A stretch of DNA of 64,000 nt from Sinomonas sp. ASV486 (GCF_030908215.1 NZ_JAVFJK010000014.1:1-64000), one strand, 5' to 3'. Numbered from the stretch's first letter, positions 1-9,297 are shown. The notes: generated from the letters alone by a model not told the origin. Program-made: numbers and translations.

Positions 1-57
1 CCCGCCACACCCCTCCCCCCGACCAGCACCACACCCCGGAACCAGAAGGAGCAACCC

Positions 58-336
58 ATGGCAGAACGCACCGCGACCATCGGCTCACGCGTCGGCCTCC
101 ACGCCCGCCCCGCCGCCATCTTCGCCGAAGCCGCCGGACAGGCAGGCCTCGAAGTCACCATCGCCAAGCCCGGCGAGCCCGCCGAGGAGGCCATGGACGC
201 CTCCAGCATCCTCTCCCTCATGTCCCTCGGCGCCGAATACGGCCAACAGGTCATCCTCCGCGCCGACGGACCCGGCGCCGACCAGGCCCTCGACCACCTC
301 GTCACCGTCCTCGAAACCGACCACGACGCCGAATAG
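58..336 (+). CDS. ptsH: HPr phosphocarrier protein of the PTS
   Basis: HPr is the small cytoplasmic phosphocarrier that takes phosphate from PEP via Enzyme I and passes it to sugar-specific EIIA proteins. The 92-residue product has the usual HPr length. The active-site histidine is His15 in GLHARPA. The helix carrying the regulatory serine of Gram-positive HPr reads DASSILSLMSLG (about residues 48-58), so HPr-kinase-type control is conceivable but not shown. The start has a good ribosome site (AGAAGGAG, 7 nt upstream). No other PTS gene is visible; Enzyme I or EII genes would lie to the left of the window. Confidence 0.95.
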   Translation: MAERTATIGSRVGLHARPAAIFAEAAGQAGLEVTIAKPGEPAEEAMDASSILSLMSLGAEYGQQVILRADGPGADQALDHLVTVLETDHDAE

Positions 337-434
337 GACACCGAATAGATAACCGAACAGACAGCCCGGGAGCGCTGCTGGGGTCTGCACGATCCGGCTT
401 CAGGGCACTGCGACCCGATTGGTAGTCTGGCGAA

Positions 435-1100
435 GTGGACCAACCCAGCTGGCGCGCCGCCGTCATGCGTCACCCCGAGCCGCTCCCGGGCTCGAGCCCG
501 TGGGTGGGTCCGCCGCCCACTCCGGTCCCGATCCGGATCGTGGAGTACGACGCCGCATGGCCGGAGCAGTTCGAGGCCGTCGCCGCCGGGATCCGCGCCG
601 CGTTAGGCCCCGAGGCGCTCTCGATCGAGCATGTGGGCTCCACGTCGGTGCCAGGTCTGCCCGCCAAGCCGGTGATCGACGTCGACCTCACGGTCGCTGA
701 CTCTGCCAGCGAGCAGGACTACGTGCCCTTGCTCGAGGGGGCAGGCTACCGGCTGCGGATCCGCGAGCCGGAGTGGCACGAGCACCGCTGCCTCGTCCGC
801 GACAGCCCCGAGGATGACCCGCAGGTCAACCTCCACGTGTTCGGCCCGGGGTGTCCCGAGACAGTGCGCCACCGCATGTTCCGTGACTGGCTGCGTGCCA
901 ACCCTGCCAGCCTCGCGGAGTACCGGGACGCCAAAGTCGCTGCCGCAAGCGCGAGCACGGAACAGCGCGTCATGGACTACAACCAGCGCAAGCAACCGGT
1001 GATCCGGGCAATCTACGAGCGCCTGTTCCGCGCGGCCGGCTGGCTCGACGGCACCGTATCCAACGCCGAGCCCAGCACCGAGCCCAACCCAGAGGAGTGA
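435..1100 (+). CDS. GrpB family protein (UPF0157, nucleotidyltransferase fold)
   Basis: This 221-residue protein belongs to the GrpB/UPF0157 family, a branch of the nucleotidyltransferase superfamily with no settled substrate. The family hallmark HVGSTSVPGLPAKPVIDVD lies at residues 66-84, with the GS pair and downstream acidic residues typical of the fold. The first 30 residues are proline-rich and outside the conserved domain, so a start at the Met at 465 is also possible. It ends 3 bp before the lactonase gene and is probably cotranscribed with it. The family call is firm; the biochemical role is unknown. Confidence 0.85.
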   Translation: MDQPSWRAAVMRHPEPLPGSSPWVGPPPTPVPIRIVEYDAAWPEQFEAVAAGIRAALGPEALSIEHVGSTSVPGLPAKPVIDVDLTVADSASEQDYVPLLEGAGYRLRIREPEWHEHRCLVRDSPEDDPQVNLHVFGPGCPETVRHRMFRDWLRANPASLAEYRDAKVAAASASTEQRVMDYNQRKQPVIRAIYERLFRAAGWLDGTVSNAEPSTEPNPEE

Positions 1101-1103
1101 CCC

Positions 1104-2195
1104 ATGGTCCAGACCTTCGTCTTCGTCGCCTGCGCAGGGGACGGCGCCGTCGACACGCTCGCCCTCAATCCCGCGACCGGCGCGCTCGAGCATCTCTCCC
1201 GCACTGACGGCCTCCAGCATGTCTCGACGATGGCGCTCGATCCGGCGGGGACGCTGTTCGCCGGCGTCAACGGGAATCGGGGGGAACCGCACCGCACGGT
1301 CGCCCTCGGCTTGGACCCGGAGTCCGGTGCCGCGAGGAGCGGCCCCGCCGAGGAGGTCCCGGCGAGCACATGCTTCATCGCGCTCGGGCCGGACCGCCGC
1401 ACCATCTTCAGCGCCTCCTACCATGAGGGCCTCATGGTGAGCTACCCAGTCCCCAGGGCCTCGACGGGCCGGCGGTTCACCGAGTATCGGTCCGGCCCCA
1501 ACACGCACAGTGCCGTCCCGAGCGCCGACGGGCGCTTCGTCTATACGGCGTCGCTCGGCTCTGACCGCATCTCCTGGTTCCCGATCGGATCCCAGACGCC
1601 GGGTGGTGCCGAAGAAGCGGCCGGTCACGGCGCCGTCGTACACGCGGCCGGGTCCATCGCCTCGGCCCAGGGGTCGGGACCCCGGCATCTCCGCCACAGC
1701 GCGGACGGTACGCGCGTGTACGCGCTGCACGAGCTCTCCGGCGAGGTTGCCGTGTACTCACGGGACGCCGCGACGGGCAGCCTCGAGGAACTGCAGCGAG
1801 TCTCGTCGGTCGAGGGCCTGGGGCTCACGCCCGGCCCGGTCAGGTCCCCGAGCACCCCGGATCCGGGTCCCGGCGTCGTGTGGTGCGCTGATCTGCGCCT
1901 CACCCCGGACGGACGCTTCCTGTTCGCCACCGAGCGCTCAACGAGCACCATCGCCGCCTTCGCCGTGGGCACCGACGGCCTTCTGACGTACCTGCGGCGC
2001 ACTGACACCGAGTCCCAGCCGCGCGGCATCGCCGTCGACCCCTCGGGGCGCTGGCTGCTCGCGTGCGGCGAGCGCTCGGACCATGTCACCTCGTACGCGA
2101 TCGGCCCCGACGGCGAGCTCGACGCCGTCTCACGGGCCGAGACGGCGGCGGGCCCGCTGTGGATCGAATGCTGGGAGGCTCCAGCGCGGGCTTGA
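1104..2195 (+). CDS. Lactonase family beta-propeller protein (6-phosphogluconolactonase-like)
   Basis: A 363-residue seven-bladed beta-propeller protein of the lactonase family (Pfam Lactonase), the fold of E. coli Pgl, which hydrolyses 6-phosphogluconolactone in the oxidative pentose phosphate pathway. Blade repeats of the type LTPDGRFLFATERSTSTIAAF and IAVDPSGRWLLACGERSDHV recur through the protein. There is no signal peptide, so it is cytoplasmic. It follows GrpB with a 3-bp gap. Paralogues of this family act on other lactones, so the substrate is inferred. The nearby CoA-transferase and P-type ATPase give no pathway clue. Confidence 0.85.
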   Translation: MVQTFVFVACAGDGAVDTLALNPATGALEHLSRTDGLQHVSTMALDPAGTLFAGVNGNRGEPHRTVALGLDPESGAARSGPAEEVPASTCFIALGPDRRTIFSASYHEGLMVSYPVPRASTGRRFTEYRSGPNTHSAVPSADGRFVYTASLGSDRISWFPIGSQTPGGAEEAAGHGAVVHAAGSIASAQGSGPRHLRHSADGTRVYALHELSGEVAVYSRDAATGSLEELQRVSSVEGLGLTPGPVRSPSTPDPGPGVVWCADLRLTPDGRFLFATERSTSTIAAFAVGTDGLLTYLRRTDTESQPRGIAVDPSGRWLLACGERSDHVTSYAIGPDGELDAVSRAETAAGPLWIECWEAPARA

Positions 2196-2222
2196 ATGCA
2201 AGGCGCCGACTAGTGTTGACGC

Positions 2223-4745
2223 ATGGGTGACGTGGGGACCAGCACCGCTCCGTCGGCGGGAGGAGAAGCGCCTGCGCGGGGGCTGACGGCCGAGGAGGTG
2301 GCCCAGCGGGTCGCGGATGGCAGGACCAACGACGTCCCGCCGCGCGCGAGCCGCAGCACGTGGGAGATCGTGCGGGCGAACGTCTTCACCCGGATCAACG
2401 CGATCTTCGCGGTTCTGGCCGTCATCATCTTCTCGACCGGCCACTATCTGGACGGGCTCTTCGCGGGCCTCATCGTGGCCAACAGCATCGTGGGCATCGT
2501 CCAGGAGCTGCGCGCGAAGCGCACCTTGGACAAGCTCGCGATCGTCGGCCAGGCGCACCCGCAGGTGCGCCGCGACGGCCGCACGGCCGCGATCCCGCCG
2601 CATGGGATCGTGCTCGATGACGTCATAGAACTCGGCCCCGGCGATCAGGCCGTCGTGGACGGCGAGGTCCTCTCCGCGGAAGGCCTCGAGCTCGACGAAT
2701 CCCTGCTCACCGGGGAGGCGGACCCGATCCCGAAGACCCCCGGCAGCCCGGTCCTCTCCGGCTCCTACGTCTCCTCGGGCACTGGCCTCTACCGCGCCAC
2801 GAAGGTGGGCCGCGAGGCGTACGCGGCTCAGCTCGAGGCGGAGGCGAGCAAGTTCACGCTCGTGAACTCGGAGCTGCGCAACGGCATCAACACGATCCTC
2901 ACAGTCATCACGTGGCTGCTCATCCCCGCGGGCATCCTCTCGGTGTACAACCAGCTCACGGGCAGCCAGACGCTCCCCGATGCGCTGCGCGGCATGGTCG
3001 CGGCCCTCGTGCCGATGGTCCCCGAGGGCCTCATCCTCATGACGACGATCGCGTTCGCCGTCGGCGTGGTGCGGCTCGGCCGGCGCAATTGCCTCGTGAA
3101 CGAGCTCCCTGCGATCGAGGGCCTCGCCCGGGTAGACGTAGTGTGCGCGGACAAGACCGGGACGCTCACCGAGAACGCGATGGAGCTGGCCGAGGTGCGC
3201 GAGCTCGCCGTTGGCGCGCCCTCCCGAGAGACGACGCACGACGGCGCCGCGCACCCCGTGCCGTCGGGCCTCGGACCCGCGTCCCTCCCCGCAGAAGCAC
3301 TCCCATCTCTGGCCCTCGCAGCTCTGGCCGCCGCCGACAAGCGACCCAACGCGAGCATGCAGGCCGTCCTCGCCGCATACCCGGAATCCCCCGGCTGGAC
3401 CGTCGAGGAGACGCTCCCCTTCTCCTCGGCACGCAAGTACGGCGGTGTGCGGTTCGCCGAGCATGGCGCGTGGATCCTCGGGGCGCCGGACGTGCTCCTG
3501 CCCGAGGGCTCGCCGGCACGGCACGAGGCCGAGGAAGTCGGCGCCCACGGCCTGCGGGTTCTCCTCCTGGCCCGCGCGGAGGAGCTCCCCGCGTCCGCCC
3601 CGTCCGTCGGCGAGCCCGCGAGCGCAAGCCGGGCGGGCGGCGCCGTGCCTCACATGGAGCCCGCAGCGCTCGTGGTCCTCGATCAGAAGGTGCGCGACGA
3701 CGTGCGTCCCACCCTTGACTTCTTCGAGGCGCAGAAGGTCACGGTCAAGGTCATCTCGGGGGACAACGCGGCCTCGGTCGGAGCCGTGGCGGACCAGCTC
3801 GCCCTCCCGGGCGCGGGCTCCCCCGTCGACGCGCGCGGGCTGCCCGAGGACGAGGAGCAGCTGGCCGCCGCGCTCGAGGAGCGGACAGTGTTCGGGCGTG
3901 TGAGTCCCGCTCAGAAGCGGGGCATGGTCCGGGCACTGCAGTCGCGCGGGCACACCGTGGCCATGACGGGTGACGGCGTCAATGACGTCCTCGCACTCAA
4001 GGACGCGGACATCGGGGTCGCGATGGGCGCCGGCAGCCCGGCAGCCCGCGCGGTCGCGCAGATCGTGCTGCTCGACAACAAGTTCTCGACGCTCCCCCAC
4101 GTGGTCGGAGAGGGCCGCCGCGTGATCGGGAACATCGAGCGGGTCGCGAACCTGTTCCTCACCAAGACCGTGTACTCGGTGCTGCTCGCGCTCATGGTGG
4201 GCGTGCCGGGGCTCATCGGATTCGAGGCCCTGCCGTATCCGTTCCTCCCGCGGCACGTGACGATCACGGGCTGGTTCACGATCGGCCTGCCTGCCTTCGT
4301 CCTCTCGCTCGCACCGAACCACGACCGTGCCCGGCCGGGCTTCGTGGGGCGCGTCATGCGGATGGCGATCCCCGCGGGGATCGTGATCGCTGTGGCATCG
4401 TTCACGAGCTACCTCCTCGTGCGGCCCTCGGTGGCCGGGGGCGGCACCACCCAAGTGCAGGCCAGCACCTCGGCGCTCATCACCCTCATCGCCATCGCGC
4501 TGTGGGTGCTCGCGATCGTTGCCCGCCCGTACGCGTGGTGGAAGGTCGTGCTCGTGGTCGTCATGATGGCGGCATCGTTCGCGATGTTCGCGATGCCGCT
4601 CACGCGAACGCTGTTCGAGCTCGACCCCTCGAACTGGGGGCACACATGGACGGCGCTGGCCTGCGCGGGCGCCGGGATCGTGCTCGTGGAGCTCGCGTGG
4701 TGGATCGACGGCTGGCTGCGCCGGGCCAAGGCGACCCGGGGATGA
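2223..4745 (+). CDS. Cation-translocating P-type ATPase, CtpE-like
   Basis: An 840-residue P-type ATPase in the inner membrane. The actuator-domain TGE is at 163-165, the membrane PEGL motif at 267-270, and the phosphorylation site [11 protein letters not shown] has its Asp at 310. The P-domain hinge [20 protein letters not shown] is intact. Membrane helices flank these in the usual order: a pair near 55-90, a pair near 220-285, and about six after residue 640. There is no heavy-metal-binding N-terminal domain and no CPx motif, so it is not a copper/zinc exporter. The [17 protein letters not shown] region resembles mycobacterial CtpE, which has been linked to calcium uptake; the ion here is inferred. 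It is convergent with the YciI gene. Confidence 0.9.
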   Translation: MGDVGTSTAPSAGGEAPARGLTAEEVAQRVADGRTNDVPPRASRSTWEIVRANVFTRINAIFAVLAVIIFSTGHYLDGLFAGLIVANSIVGIVQELRAKRTLDKLAIVGQAHPQVRRDGRTAAIPPHGIVLDDVIELGPGDQAVVDGEVLSAEGLELDESLLTGEADPIPKTPGSPVLSGSYVSSGTGLYRATKVGREAYAAQLEAEASKFTLVNSELRNGINTILTVITWLLIPAGILSVYNQLTGSQTLPDALRGMVAALVPMVPEGLILMTTIAFAVGVVRLGRRNCLVNELPAIEGLARVDVVCADKTGTLTENAMELAEVRELAVGAPSRETTHDGAAHPVPSGLGPASLPAEALPSLALAALAAADKRPNASMQAVLAAYPESPGWTVEETLPFSSARKYGGVRFAEHGAWILGAPDVLLPEGSPARHEAEEVGAHGLRVLLLARAEELPASAPSVGEPASASRAGGAVPHMEPAALVVLDQKVRDDVRPTLDFFEAQKVTVKVISGDNAASVGAVADQLALPGAGSPVDARGLPEDEEQLAAALEERTVFGRVSPAQKRGMVRALQSRGHTVAMTGDGVNDVLALKDADIGVAMGAGSPAARAVAQIVLLDNKFSTLPHVVGEGRRVIGNIERVANLFLTKTVYSVLLALMVGVPGLIGFEALPYPFLPRHVTITGWFTIGLPAFVLSLAPNHDRARPGFVGRVMRMAIPAGIVIAVASFTSYLLVRPSVAGGGTTQVQASTSALITLIAIALWVLAIVARPYAWWKVVLVVVMMAASFAMFAMPLTRTLFELDPSNWGHTWTALACAGAGIVLVELAWWIDGWLRRAKATRG

Positions 4746-4765
4746 CTCGCTGACATCGGTCCGGG

Positions 4766-5074
4766 CTAAGCGGGTGCCGGCGGCTCTCCCAGCCACAGGG
4801 TCCAGCGCGTCACACGCTCGGTCACGAGCACCGTGCCATGCCACGGGTCGCCCCTGAACGCCGAAGCCGCGGCCCGCGCGTCGTCGGCTGCTACCAGCAC
4901 GAGCGCGGGGCCCTCGTCGACGTCGTCACCGAGCGGGCCGCCCAGGAGCACGACGCCGCGGCGCACCAGACCGTCCATGAACGCGGCATGCTCGTCCCAC
5001 CCGTCCTGGGCGCGCCGCGGACAGTCGGGCGACCACCGGGGGCCGCGGCCGAACGTCACGACGAAGTACGCCAC
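4766..5074 (-). CDS. YciI family protein
   Basis: A 102-residue YciI-like (ferredoxin-like alpha/beta) protein. The core reads AYFVVTFGRGPRW at the N terminus, then an Asp/Glu-rich middle (DEHAAFMDGLVRRGVVLLGG) and a C-terminal VTRWTLWLG. The chosen start is the GTG at 5074, two bases after the CoA-transferase stop codon, so translation is probably coupled. A longer reading frame upstream lies entirely inside the CoA-transferase gene and is rejected. YciI proteins are small enzymes or subunits of mostly unknown substrate, usually with a conserved His/Asp pair. The link to the CoA-transferase is positional only. Confidence 0.8.
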   Translation of the reverse strand: MAYFVVTFGRGPRWSPDCPRRAQDGWDEHAAFMDGLVRRGVVLLGGPLGDDVDEGPALVLVAADDARAAASAFRGDPWHGTVLVTERVTRWTLWLGEPPAPA

Positions 5075-5076
5075 GT

Positions 5077-6537
5077 TCAGCCCCGATGGCTCCACCCGAG
5101 GGGCGCCGATCCGTAGCGCTCGGACGGGTGGGGGTACTCGAGCTGGGTTCCGTCCAGGATCAGCGGGGGCGGGACGAAGTCGAGGCGTCCGTACGCCGAG
5201 TCGGCGTGCCGGGTCTCGACGACCAGCGCCACTGGCCCACCTGACGGATCGGGCACGCTGGCCCGGAGCAGCTCGTTGGCCGTTGCGATGAGGCTCAGGC
5301 GCGCGCTGCCCGTGACGCCGCGGCTCCGGACTGCGAGCAGCGCGACGGCGGACGCCGCCACGGCCATCCCCGTCGCGTGGTCGAGTGCCTGCACGGGCAA
5401 TGCTCCCGGCCGCCACGCGGCGTCGCGCGTCGACGGACCGGACGGAGCACGGCCCGGCGGAACGGTGCTGGACGCACCGGTGCCGGCAGGCAAGCCTCCA
5501 TAGAGGTGCGCGATCCCGCACGCTGCCTGCACGATGCTGTCGAAGCCTCGGCCGTCGGCCCACGGCCCGGTCCATCCCCACGCGCTCAGGGCCACGACGG
5601 CAAGGTGGGGGAATGCCTCCCGGAGCGAGTCGATGTCCAGCCCGTACCGCGCGAGCGACGCCTGCCGGTAGCCCAGGAGCACGACGTCGGCCTCGCCTGC
5701 GAGCGTGCGCACCCTCGCCGCCTGCTCGGGGTTCCGGAGGTCGGCGACGGCGCTGCGTTTGGCGAAGCCCGTGTCGAGGTGCGCGTCGAGGAGCTCGGGA
5801 TGCTGCGGCGGATCGACGCGGAGCACGTCGGCTCCGAGCGCGCCGAGGAGCCGCGTGGCGCTCGGACCGGCGATGACGCGTGTGAGGTCGAGGACGCGGA
5901 TGCCGGACAGCGGGAGGCCGCCCACGCCGTCGTGCGGAAGGGGCCGCGGCGAGGGGGCCTCGTCGAGCGCGAGGCCGACCCATGGCTCGCCCGCCGCGGC
6001 GAGTCCCATGGGCGTGGCCGCCCACTCGTCAGGGGTCCGGACGGCCGCCGCCACTCCCCCGCCCGACCGCACGGCGTCCTCGATCTCGAGCGCGTCCCGT
6101 TCGAGGAGGGCGGCGTCGAGCTGGTCTGCGGACGTCATGCCCATCGCGGCCAAGAGCCGCTCGGCGTGGTGCGGGTAGTTCGCGTGGAGGCGCACCCAGC
6201 CGTCGCGCGTCCGCCGGAACCCGGACATCGGCGCCCAGATGTCCGCCGAATTCCCGTCGACACGAAGGTGGCGGATGGAGTCGAAGGACGCCGCCACGAG
6301 CGCGGACGACGTCGCCACGCGGCTGCCGCTGGCGGCGTCGCCCTGGGCGCTGTCCAGCGCCGCAAGGGCCGAGACCAGGGCGCCGATCGAGCCTAGGGCC
6401 AACCCCTCGGCGTCGAGCGCACCGGCCCACCAGCGGCGCGGCCCTGACCACCAGCCATCCGGCGCGGGCACGGTCTCGAGGGCAGGGGCGAGATAGCTCC
6501 TGAGGTCGAGGAGCCCTGGCTGGCGGTCGGAGTCCAC
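5077..6537 (-). CDS. Family III CoA-transferase (CaiB/BaiF)
   Basis: A 486-residue CaiB/BaiF-type (family III) CoA-transferase, which moves CoA between carboxylic acids through an Asp-bound intermediate. The Rossmann-like block GIRVLDLTRVIAGPSATR with the following LGADVLRVDPP is diagnostic. The probable catalytic Asp is in DGRGFDSIVQAACG after the WGWTGPW loop. An N-terminal half of about 200 residues precedes the canonical core, as in the longer members. The start is a GTG 6 bp after the upstream amidotransferase stop. Substrate is unknown; no acyl-CoA genes adjoin it, although a phenylacetate module begins 3 kb away. The gene contains one copy of the recurrent 12-mer (5925-5936). Confidence 0.88.
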   Translation of the reverse strand: MDSDRQPGLLDLRSYLAPALETVPAPDGWWSGPRRWWAGALDAEGLALGSIGALVSALAALDSAQGDAASGSRVATSSALVAASFDSIRHLRVDGNSADIWAPMSGFRRTRDGWVRLHANYPHHAERLLAAMGMTSADQLDAALLERDALEIEDAVRSGGGVAAAVRTPDEWAATPMGLAAAGEPWVGLALDEAPSPRPLPHDGVGGLPLSGIRVLDLTRVIAGPSATRLLGALGADVLRVDPPQHPELLDAHLDTGFAKRSAVADLRNPEQAARVRTLAGEADVVLLGYRQASLARYGLDIDSLREAFPHLAVVALSAWGWTGPWADGRGFDSIVQAACGIAHLYGGLPAGTGASSTVPPGRAPSGPSTRDAAWRPGALPVQALDHATGMAVAASAVALLAVRSRGVTGSARLSLIATANELLRASVPDPSGGPVALVVETRHADSAYGRLDFVPPPLILDGTQLEYPHPSERYGSAPLGWSHRG

Positions 6538-6543
6538 AGCGGC

Positions 6544-7413
6544 TCAGGCCTTCCCTTCTCGCTGGGACGCGGCCGCTGCGGGATCGAGATCGTTCAGCGT
6601 GAGCCTTCGCCGCGGATGGTCCGGGAACGGAAACGTACGGGTCGTCGTCAGGTCGCTGCCCACGTGCAGGAGCGTGCCGGGCTCCATCATCTCCCAGCGG
6701 GGATCGTCGGCCATCGGCTCGGTGGCCACGAGGACGTGGTCGCCCACGTCCTTGCCGTGGGCAGAGATCCGGGGGCTCCGGGCGTTGAGGTGGCGGCCGA
6801 CGTCGGGGGCGTCGCTGATGTTCTCGAGCATGTGCAGCTCATGCGTGTCCGGGTAGCGGACGGCCCAGAGGTCGGTGGCGGTCGTGATGATGCAGTTCAG
6901 ACTCAGGACGGGCAGGTTCTCAGCGATCCACGTCAGGGCCGCCGCGATGCCAGCGCCGACGTCTCCGCCCGCCCGGCGGGTCTCGGCGGTGATGAGCGCG
7001 AACATGCGCTCGCTGTCCGTCTGCCCCTGCACGAGCCCGCTGGCCCCCAGCTCGCGGAGCTGCCCGTCCAGCGTCTGGACCTCGGAGAACGCACCGTTGT
7101 GGGCGAAGAGCCTGGCGTCCTGCTCGAAGGGGTGGGTGTTGACGTAGGTGTGGGCGCCGAGGCTCGCGTAGCGCACGTGTGCCAAGAACGTGGTGCTTTC
7201 CACATGCCTGGCCTCACGGGCGAACGCGCGGTCCTCCCAGGCGGCGACGGGCTGCTTGTCCACCCGGGGCTGGCCGTCCGCGGTGAAGGTACCGATCCCC
7301 GTGCCGTCAGGTTCGCGACGGCTCTGCACCTCGAGGCTGTCCGGGGCGGTGAGGAGCCAGAACGTGGCCCTCACGGCCGCGTGGCCTGCATGCATTCCGA
7401 ACAGCCGGCACAT
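6544..7413 (-). CDS. Class II glutamine amidotransferase
   Basis: A 289-residue class II (Ntn-type) glutamine amidotransferase of the YafJ type. The protein begins MCRLFGMHAG, so removal of Met exposes the nucleophilic Cys2. The glutaminase signatures FLAHVRYAS, NTHPF and LFAHNGAF follow in the expected order. The start codon at 7413 is preceded by a strong GGAGG site, which excludes the longer in-frame ORF running to 7788. No synthetase domain is attached, so the ammonia acceptor is unknown. It is separated from the following CoA-transferase by 6 bp and probably shares a transcript. Confidence 0.9.
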   Translation of the reverse strand: MCRLFGMHAGHAAVRATFWLLTAPDSLEVQSRREPDGTGIGTFTADGQPRVDKQPVAAWEDRAFAREARHVESTTFLAHVRYASLGAHTYVNTHPFEQDARLFAHNGAFSEVQTLDGQLRELGASGLVQGQTDSERMFALITAETRRAGGDVGAGIAAALTWIAENLPVLSLNCIITTATDLWAVRYPDTHELHMLENISDAPDVGRHLNARSPRISAHGKDVGDHVLVATEPMADDPRWEMMEPGTLLHVGSDLTTTRTFPFPDHPRRRLTLNDLDPAAAASQREGKA

Positions 7414-7482
7414 CGCCCCTCCTCCGGACGTCCGATCACGGCTCAGGCTACCCTCGGCACCCCTGACCGTGCATGAGGTGGC

Positions 7483-7534
7483 GCGCACGACGGCGGCGGG
7501 CCGGTCGCGTACCCGGCCCACCGCCGTCGTGCGC
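7483..7534 (-). terminator. 22-bp hairpin built on the recurrent 12-mer, downstream of the VOC gene
   Basis: The left arm (7483-7504) and right arm (7513-7534) form a 22-bp stem with one mismatch and an 8-nt loop. Both arms contain the 12-mer CGCACGACGGCG (7484-7495) or its complement (7522-7533). It lies just after the stop of the minus-strand VOC gene, where a transcription terminator would sit. No T-run follows, so terminator function is inferred from position and stem stability. Confidence 0.7.
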
Positions 7535-7549
7535 TGGACAGACCAGCAG

Positions 7550-7954
7550 TTACAGGTTGTACTCGGTGACCCCGCCCTGATGCAGGCTGATGATGTTCCC
7601 GTCCGGATCCGCGAACCACGAGCAGCGCTCGCCGCCGAGGTCGAAGATGTGGTGCTCATCGGTCTTGATGTCCGGGAGGTCGTAGTCCTCGAAGTGGATA
7701 CCGTGGGATTCGAGGTCCGCCATGGCGCCTTCGAGGTTGTCGACCTCGAACTGCACGGCGGTGTGGCCCGTGCGGATGGCATTCTCATCCACCATCAGGC
7801 CCAGCAGTGCGGTTCCGTCCAGACTCAGGATGGTCATCCCGGTCGGGTCCTTTCCGCGGACAGGGAGCCCCAGCGCTCCCTCGTAGAAGTCCCTGGCGCG
7901 GGCCTCGTCGGCCACCGTCAGGATTGTCATTGCAGGGTTCATCGCCAGAGTCAT
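7550..7954 (-). CDS. VOC family (glyoxalase/bleomycin-resistance fold) protein
   Basis: A 134-residue vicinal-oxygen-chelate fold protein with two beta-alpha-beta-beta-beta modules: TILTVADEARARDFYEGALG at the N terminus and the typical C-terminal CSWFADPDGNIISLHQ. The start has a clear GGAGGTG ribosome site. It is the last gene of a three-gene minus-strand set (VOC, HxlR regulator, VOC) in which the regulator lies between two related proteins. This suggests that all three serve one small-molecule or resistance function. VOC proteins include glyoxalases, dioxygenases and drug-binding proteins; the substrate cannot be read from sequence. Confidence 0.85.
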   Translation of the reverse strand: MTLAMNPAMTILTVADEARARDFYEGALGLPVRGKDPTGMTILSLDGTALLGLMVDENAIRTGHTAVQFEVDNLEGAMADLESHGIHFEDYDLPDIKTDEHHIFDLGGERCSWFADPDGNIISLHQGGVTEYNL

Positions 7955-8010
7955 GGCGCACCTCCACGAAGGGAACTGACGGGAACCAGTTTAAGCCCGG
8001 GAGCGGGAAT

Positions 8011-8652
8011 CTAGGCGGCCAAGTGGAAGGTGTTCGCGAAGCGGCCCAGGAGGACATGCGGACCCCGCAGCACCTCGATGACGCCTGCCGCGATCGCGCG
8101 GTCCGGGGCGATCTCTCCGGAGATGAGCCGGTGGATGCCCGGCCCCGCTGCGAAGGCGAGGTCGGAGGGCCCGTCTCCGCGGGCCACGTCGAGGTTGGCG
8201 CCGTCCACTCGGATGAGCAGCTCGGCCGCGCCGAAGCGCCCGGCGTAGGCGGTCGGGGGCAGGCCAGCGGCCACGTGCGGGCGGAACGCGGTGCGGAGGG
8301 CCATCGTCATCGAGTCGGGCGTGATGATCTGCTCCTCGCGCGGCTCTCCCATGGCCTTGAAGCCCCAGGCACCGAGCGCGAGCACCACGGGCTCGAGCTC
8401 GCGGCCGTAGTCCGTGAGCTCGTACACGACGACGCGCGAGCGCGGCGCCCGGCGGAGGACGCCGGCCTCCTGCAGCTCCTTGAGCCGCGCCGCCAGGATG
8501 TTGCTGGGGATGCGGGGCAGGCCCGCGGCGAGCTCCCCGTAGCGGCGCGGCCCGACCAGCAGATCGCGGACGATCAGCAGGGCCCACCGTTCTCCGACGA
8601 GCTCAAGTGCTCGGGTGAGGCCGCAGTACTGCCCGTAGTCGCGTGCGGCCAT
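8011..8652 (-). CDS. HxlR family winged-helix transcriptional regulator
   Basis: A 213-residue HxlR-type regulator. The winged helix-turn-helix occupies residues 10-100: CGLTRALELVGERWALLIVR, GPRRYGELAAGLPRIPSNIL and the wing region RSRVVVYELTDYGRELEPV. The position-10 cysteine fits the redox- or electrophile-sensing residue of many HxlR proteins, though sensing is inferred. About 110 residues follow the DNA-binding domain, longer than minimal HxlR proteins, and may bind a ligand. Its ATG overlaps the stop of the upstream VOC gene by one base (TGATG), so the two are translationally coupled. It likely regulates the flanking VOC genes. Confidence 0.88.
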   Translation of the reverse strand: MAARDYGQYCGLTRALELVGERWALLIVRDLLVGPRRYGELAAGLPRIPSNILAARLKELQEAGVLRRAPRSRVVVYELTDYGRELEPVVLALGAWGFKAMGEPREEQIITPDSMTMALRTAFRPHVAAGLPPTAYAGRFGAAELLIRVDGANLDVARGDGPSDLAFAAGPGIHRLISGEIAPDRAIAAGVIEVLRGPHVLLGRFANTFHLAA

Positions 8653-9086
8653 CAGGCCTGCTGGTTGGCGAAGGCCTCGGGGCCCTGCTCGGCGGCGGCC
8701 GGGTCCATCCAGCCGAACTCGAGGAGGTTGCCGTCCGGGTCGGTCAGCTGACGCTGGTACATGAATCCGTAGTCTGCGGCGGGACGCGCTTCCGCGCCTC
8801 CCGCGGCGAGGCCGTCGGCGACCGCGGCGTCGACGGCATCACGGCTGTCGAGGAAGATCGCGGTCGAGACCGACGGATTCACCGCAGGGTCGCCGATGGG
8901 CAGGTCGGTGAAGGTCTGGAAGAACTCACGCACCAGGATCATGAAGTAGCTGTGGTCTTCTTCCACGACGACACAGGCGGCGTTGTGGTCCGTGAAGAGG
9001 GGGTTGATGGTGAATCCGATCGCCGTGTAGAACGCCTTGGCGCGATCCAAGTCGGTCACCGGCAGATTGACGAACATGGCAGTCAT
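8652..9086 (-). CDS. VOC family protein
   Basis: A 144-residue VOC-fold protein starting MTAMFVNLPVTDLDRAKAFY, with the end signature QLTDPDGNLLEFGWMDP. The start at 9086 has an AGGGGAG site; the longer in-frame Met at 9134 has none and adds residues unlike the family. It overlaps the HxlR regulator start by one base. It resembles the PhnB/glyoxalase-like VOC proteins often regulated by an adjacent HxlR or MarR protein. Substrate unknown. Confidence 0.85.
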   Translation of the reverse strand: MTAMFVNLPVTDLDRAKAFYTAIGFTINPLFTDHNAACVVVEEDHSYFMILVREFFQTFTDLPIGDPAVNPSVSTAIFLDSRDAVDAAVADGLAAGGAEARPAADYGFMYQRQLTDPDGNLLEFGWMDPAAAEQGPEAFANQQA

Positions 9087-9177
9087 TGCGGTCTCCCCTG
9101 TGGGTTCGGATGGTGATTGCGTTAACACTTGCAAAAAACAAGTGGATGGTCAAGGGCTCACACAGACCTGCTCCGGA

Positions 9178-9225
9178 GCGCACGACGGCGGTGGGCTGGG
9201 TATGGAACCCGGCCCACCGCCGTCG
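9178..9225 (-). terminator. Hairpin near-identical to the 7.5-kb hairpin, downstream of paaZ
   Basis: The stem of 17 bp (9184-9200 with 9208-9224, one G-T type mismatch) sits about 70 bp beyond the paaZ stop. Its left arm starts with the 12-mer CGCACGACGGCG at 9179-9190. The arm sequence is nearly the same as the hairpin at 7483-7534, so the VOC-HxlR-VOC set lies between two copies of one hairpin. Confidence 0.65.
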
Positions 9226-9231
9226 CCTGTT

Positions 9232-9294
9232 ACGGCCCCACCTCGCACTCACACGGCCCGACCTCGGCGCCACACGGGGTGACCTCGGCGGGAG
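9232..9294. repeat. Three tandem 21-bp units downstream of paaZ
   Basis: Three units of 21 bp begin at 9232, 9253 and 9274. They share the pattern ACGG-CC-ACCTCG followed by a variable half. They end four bases before the paaZ stop codon complement. Similar GACC/GGTC-rich short tandem units occur after other genes (16.6, 30.4 and 54.7 kb). Confidence 0.7.
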
Positions 9295-9297
9295 GGG

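Noticed and set aside
2130-4844. A 904-codon open frame on the minus strand across the P-type ATPase gene
   Set aside because: Arg/Asp/His-rich low-complexity translation with no motif; it is the antisense shadow of a gene with all P-type ATPase signatures.
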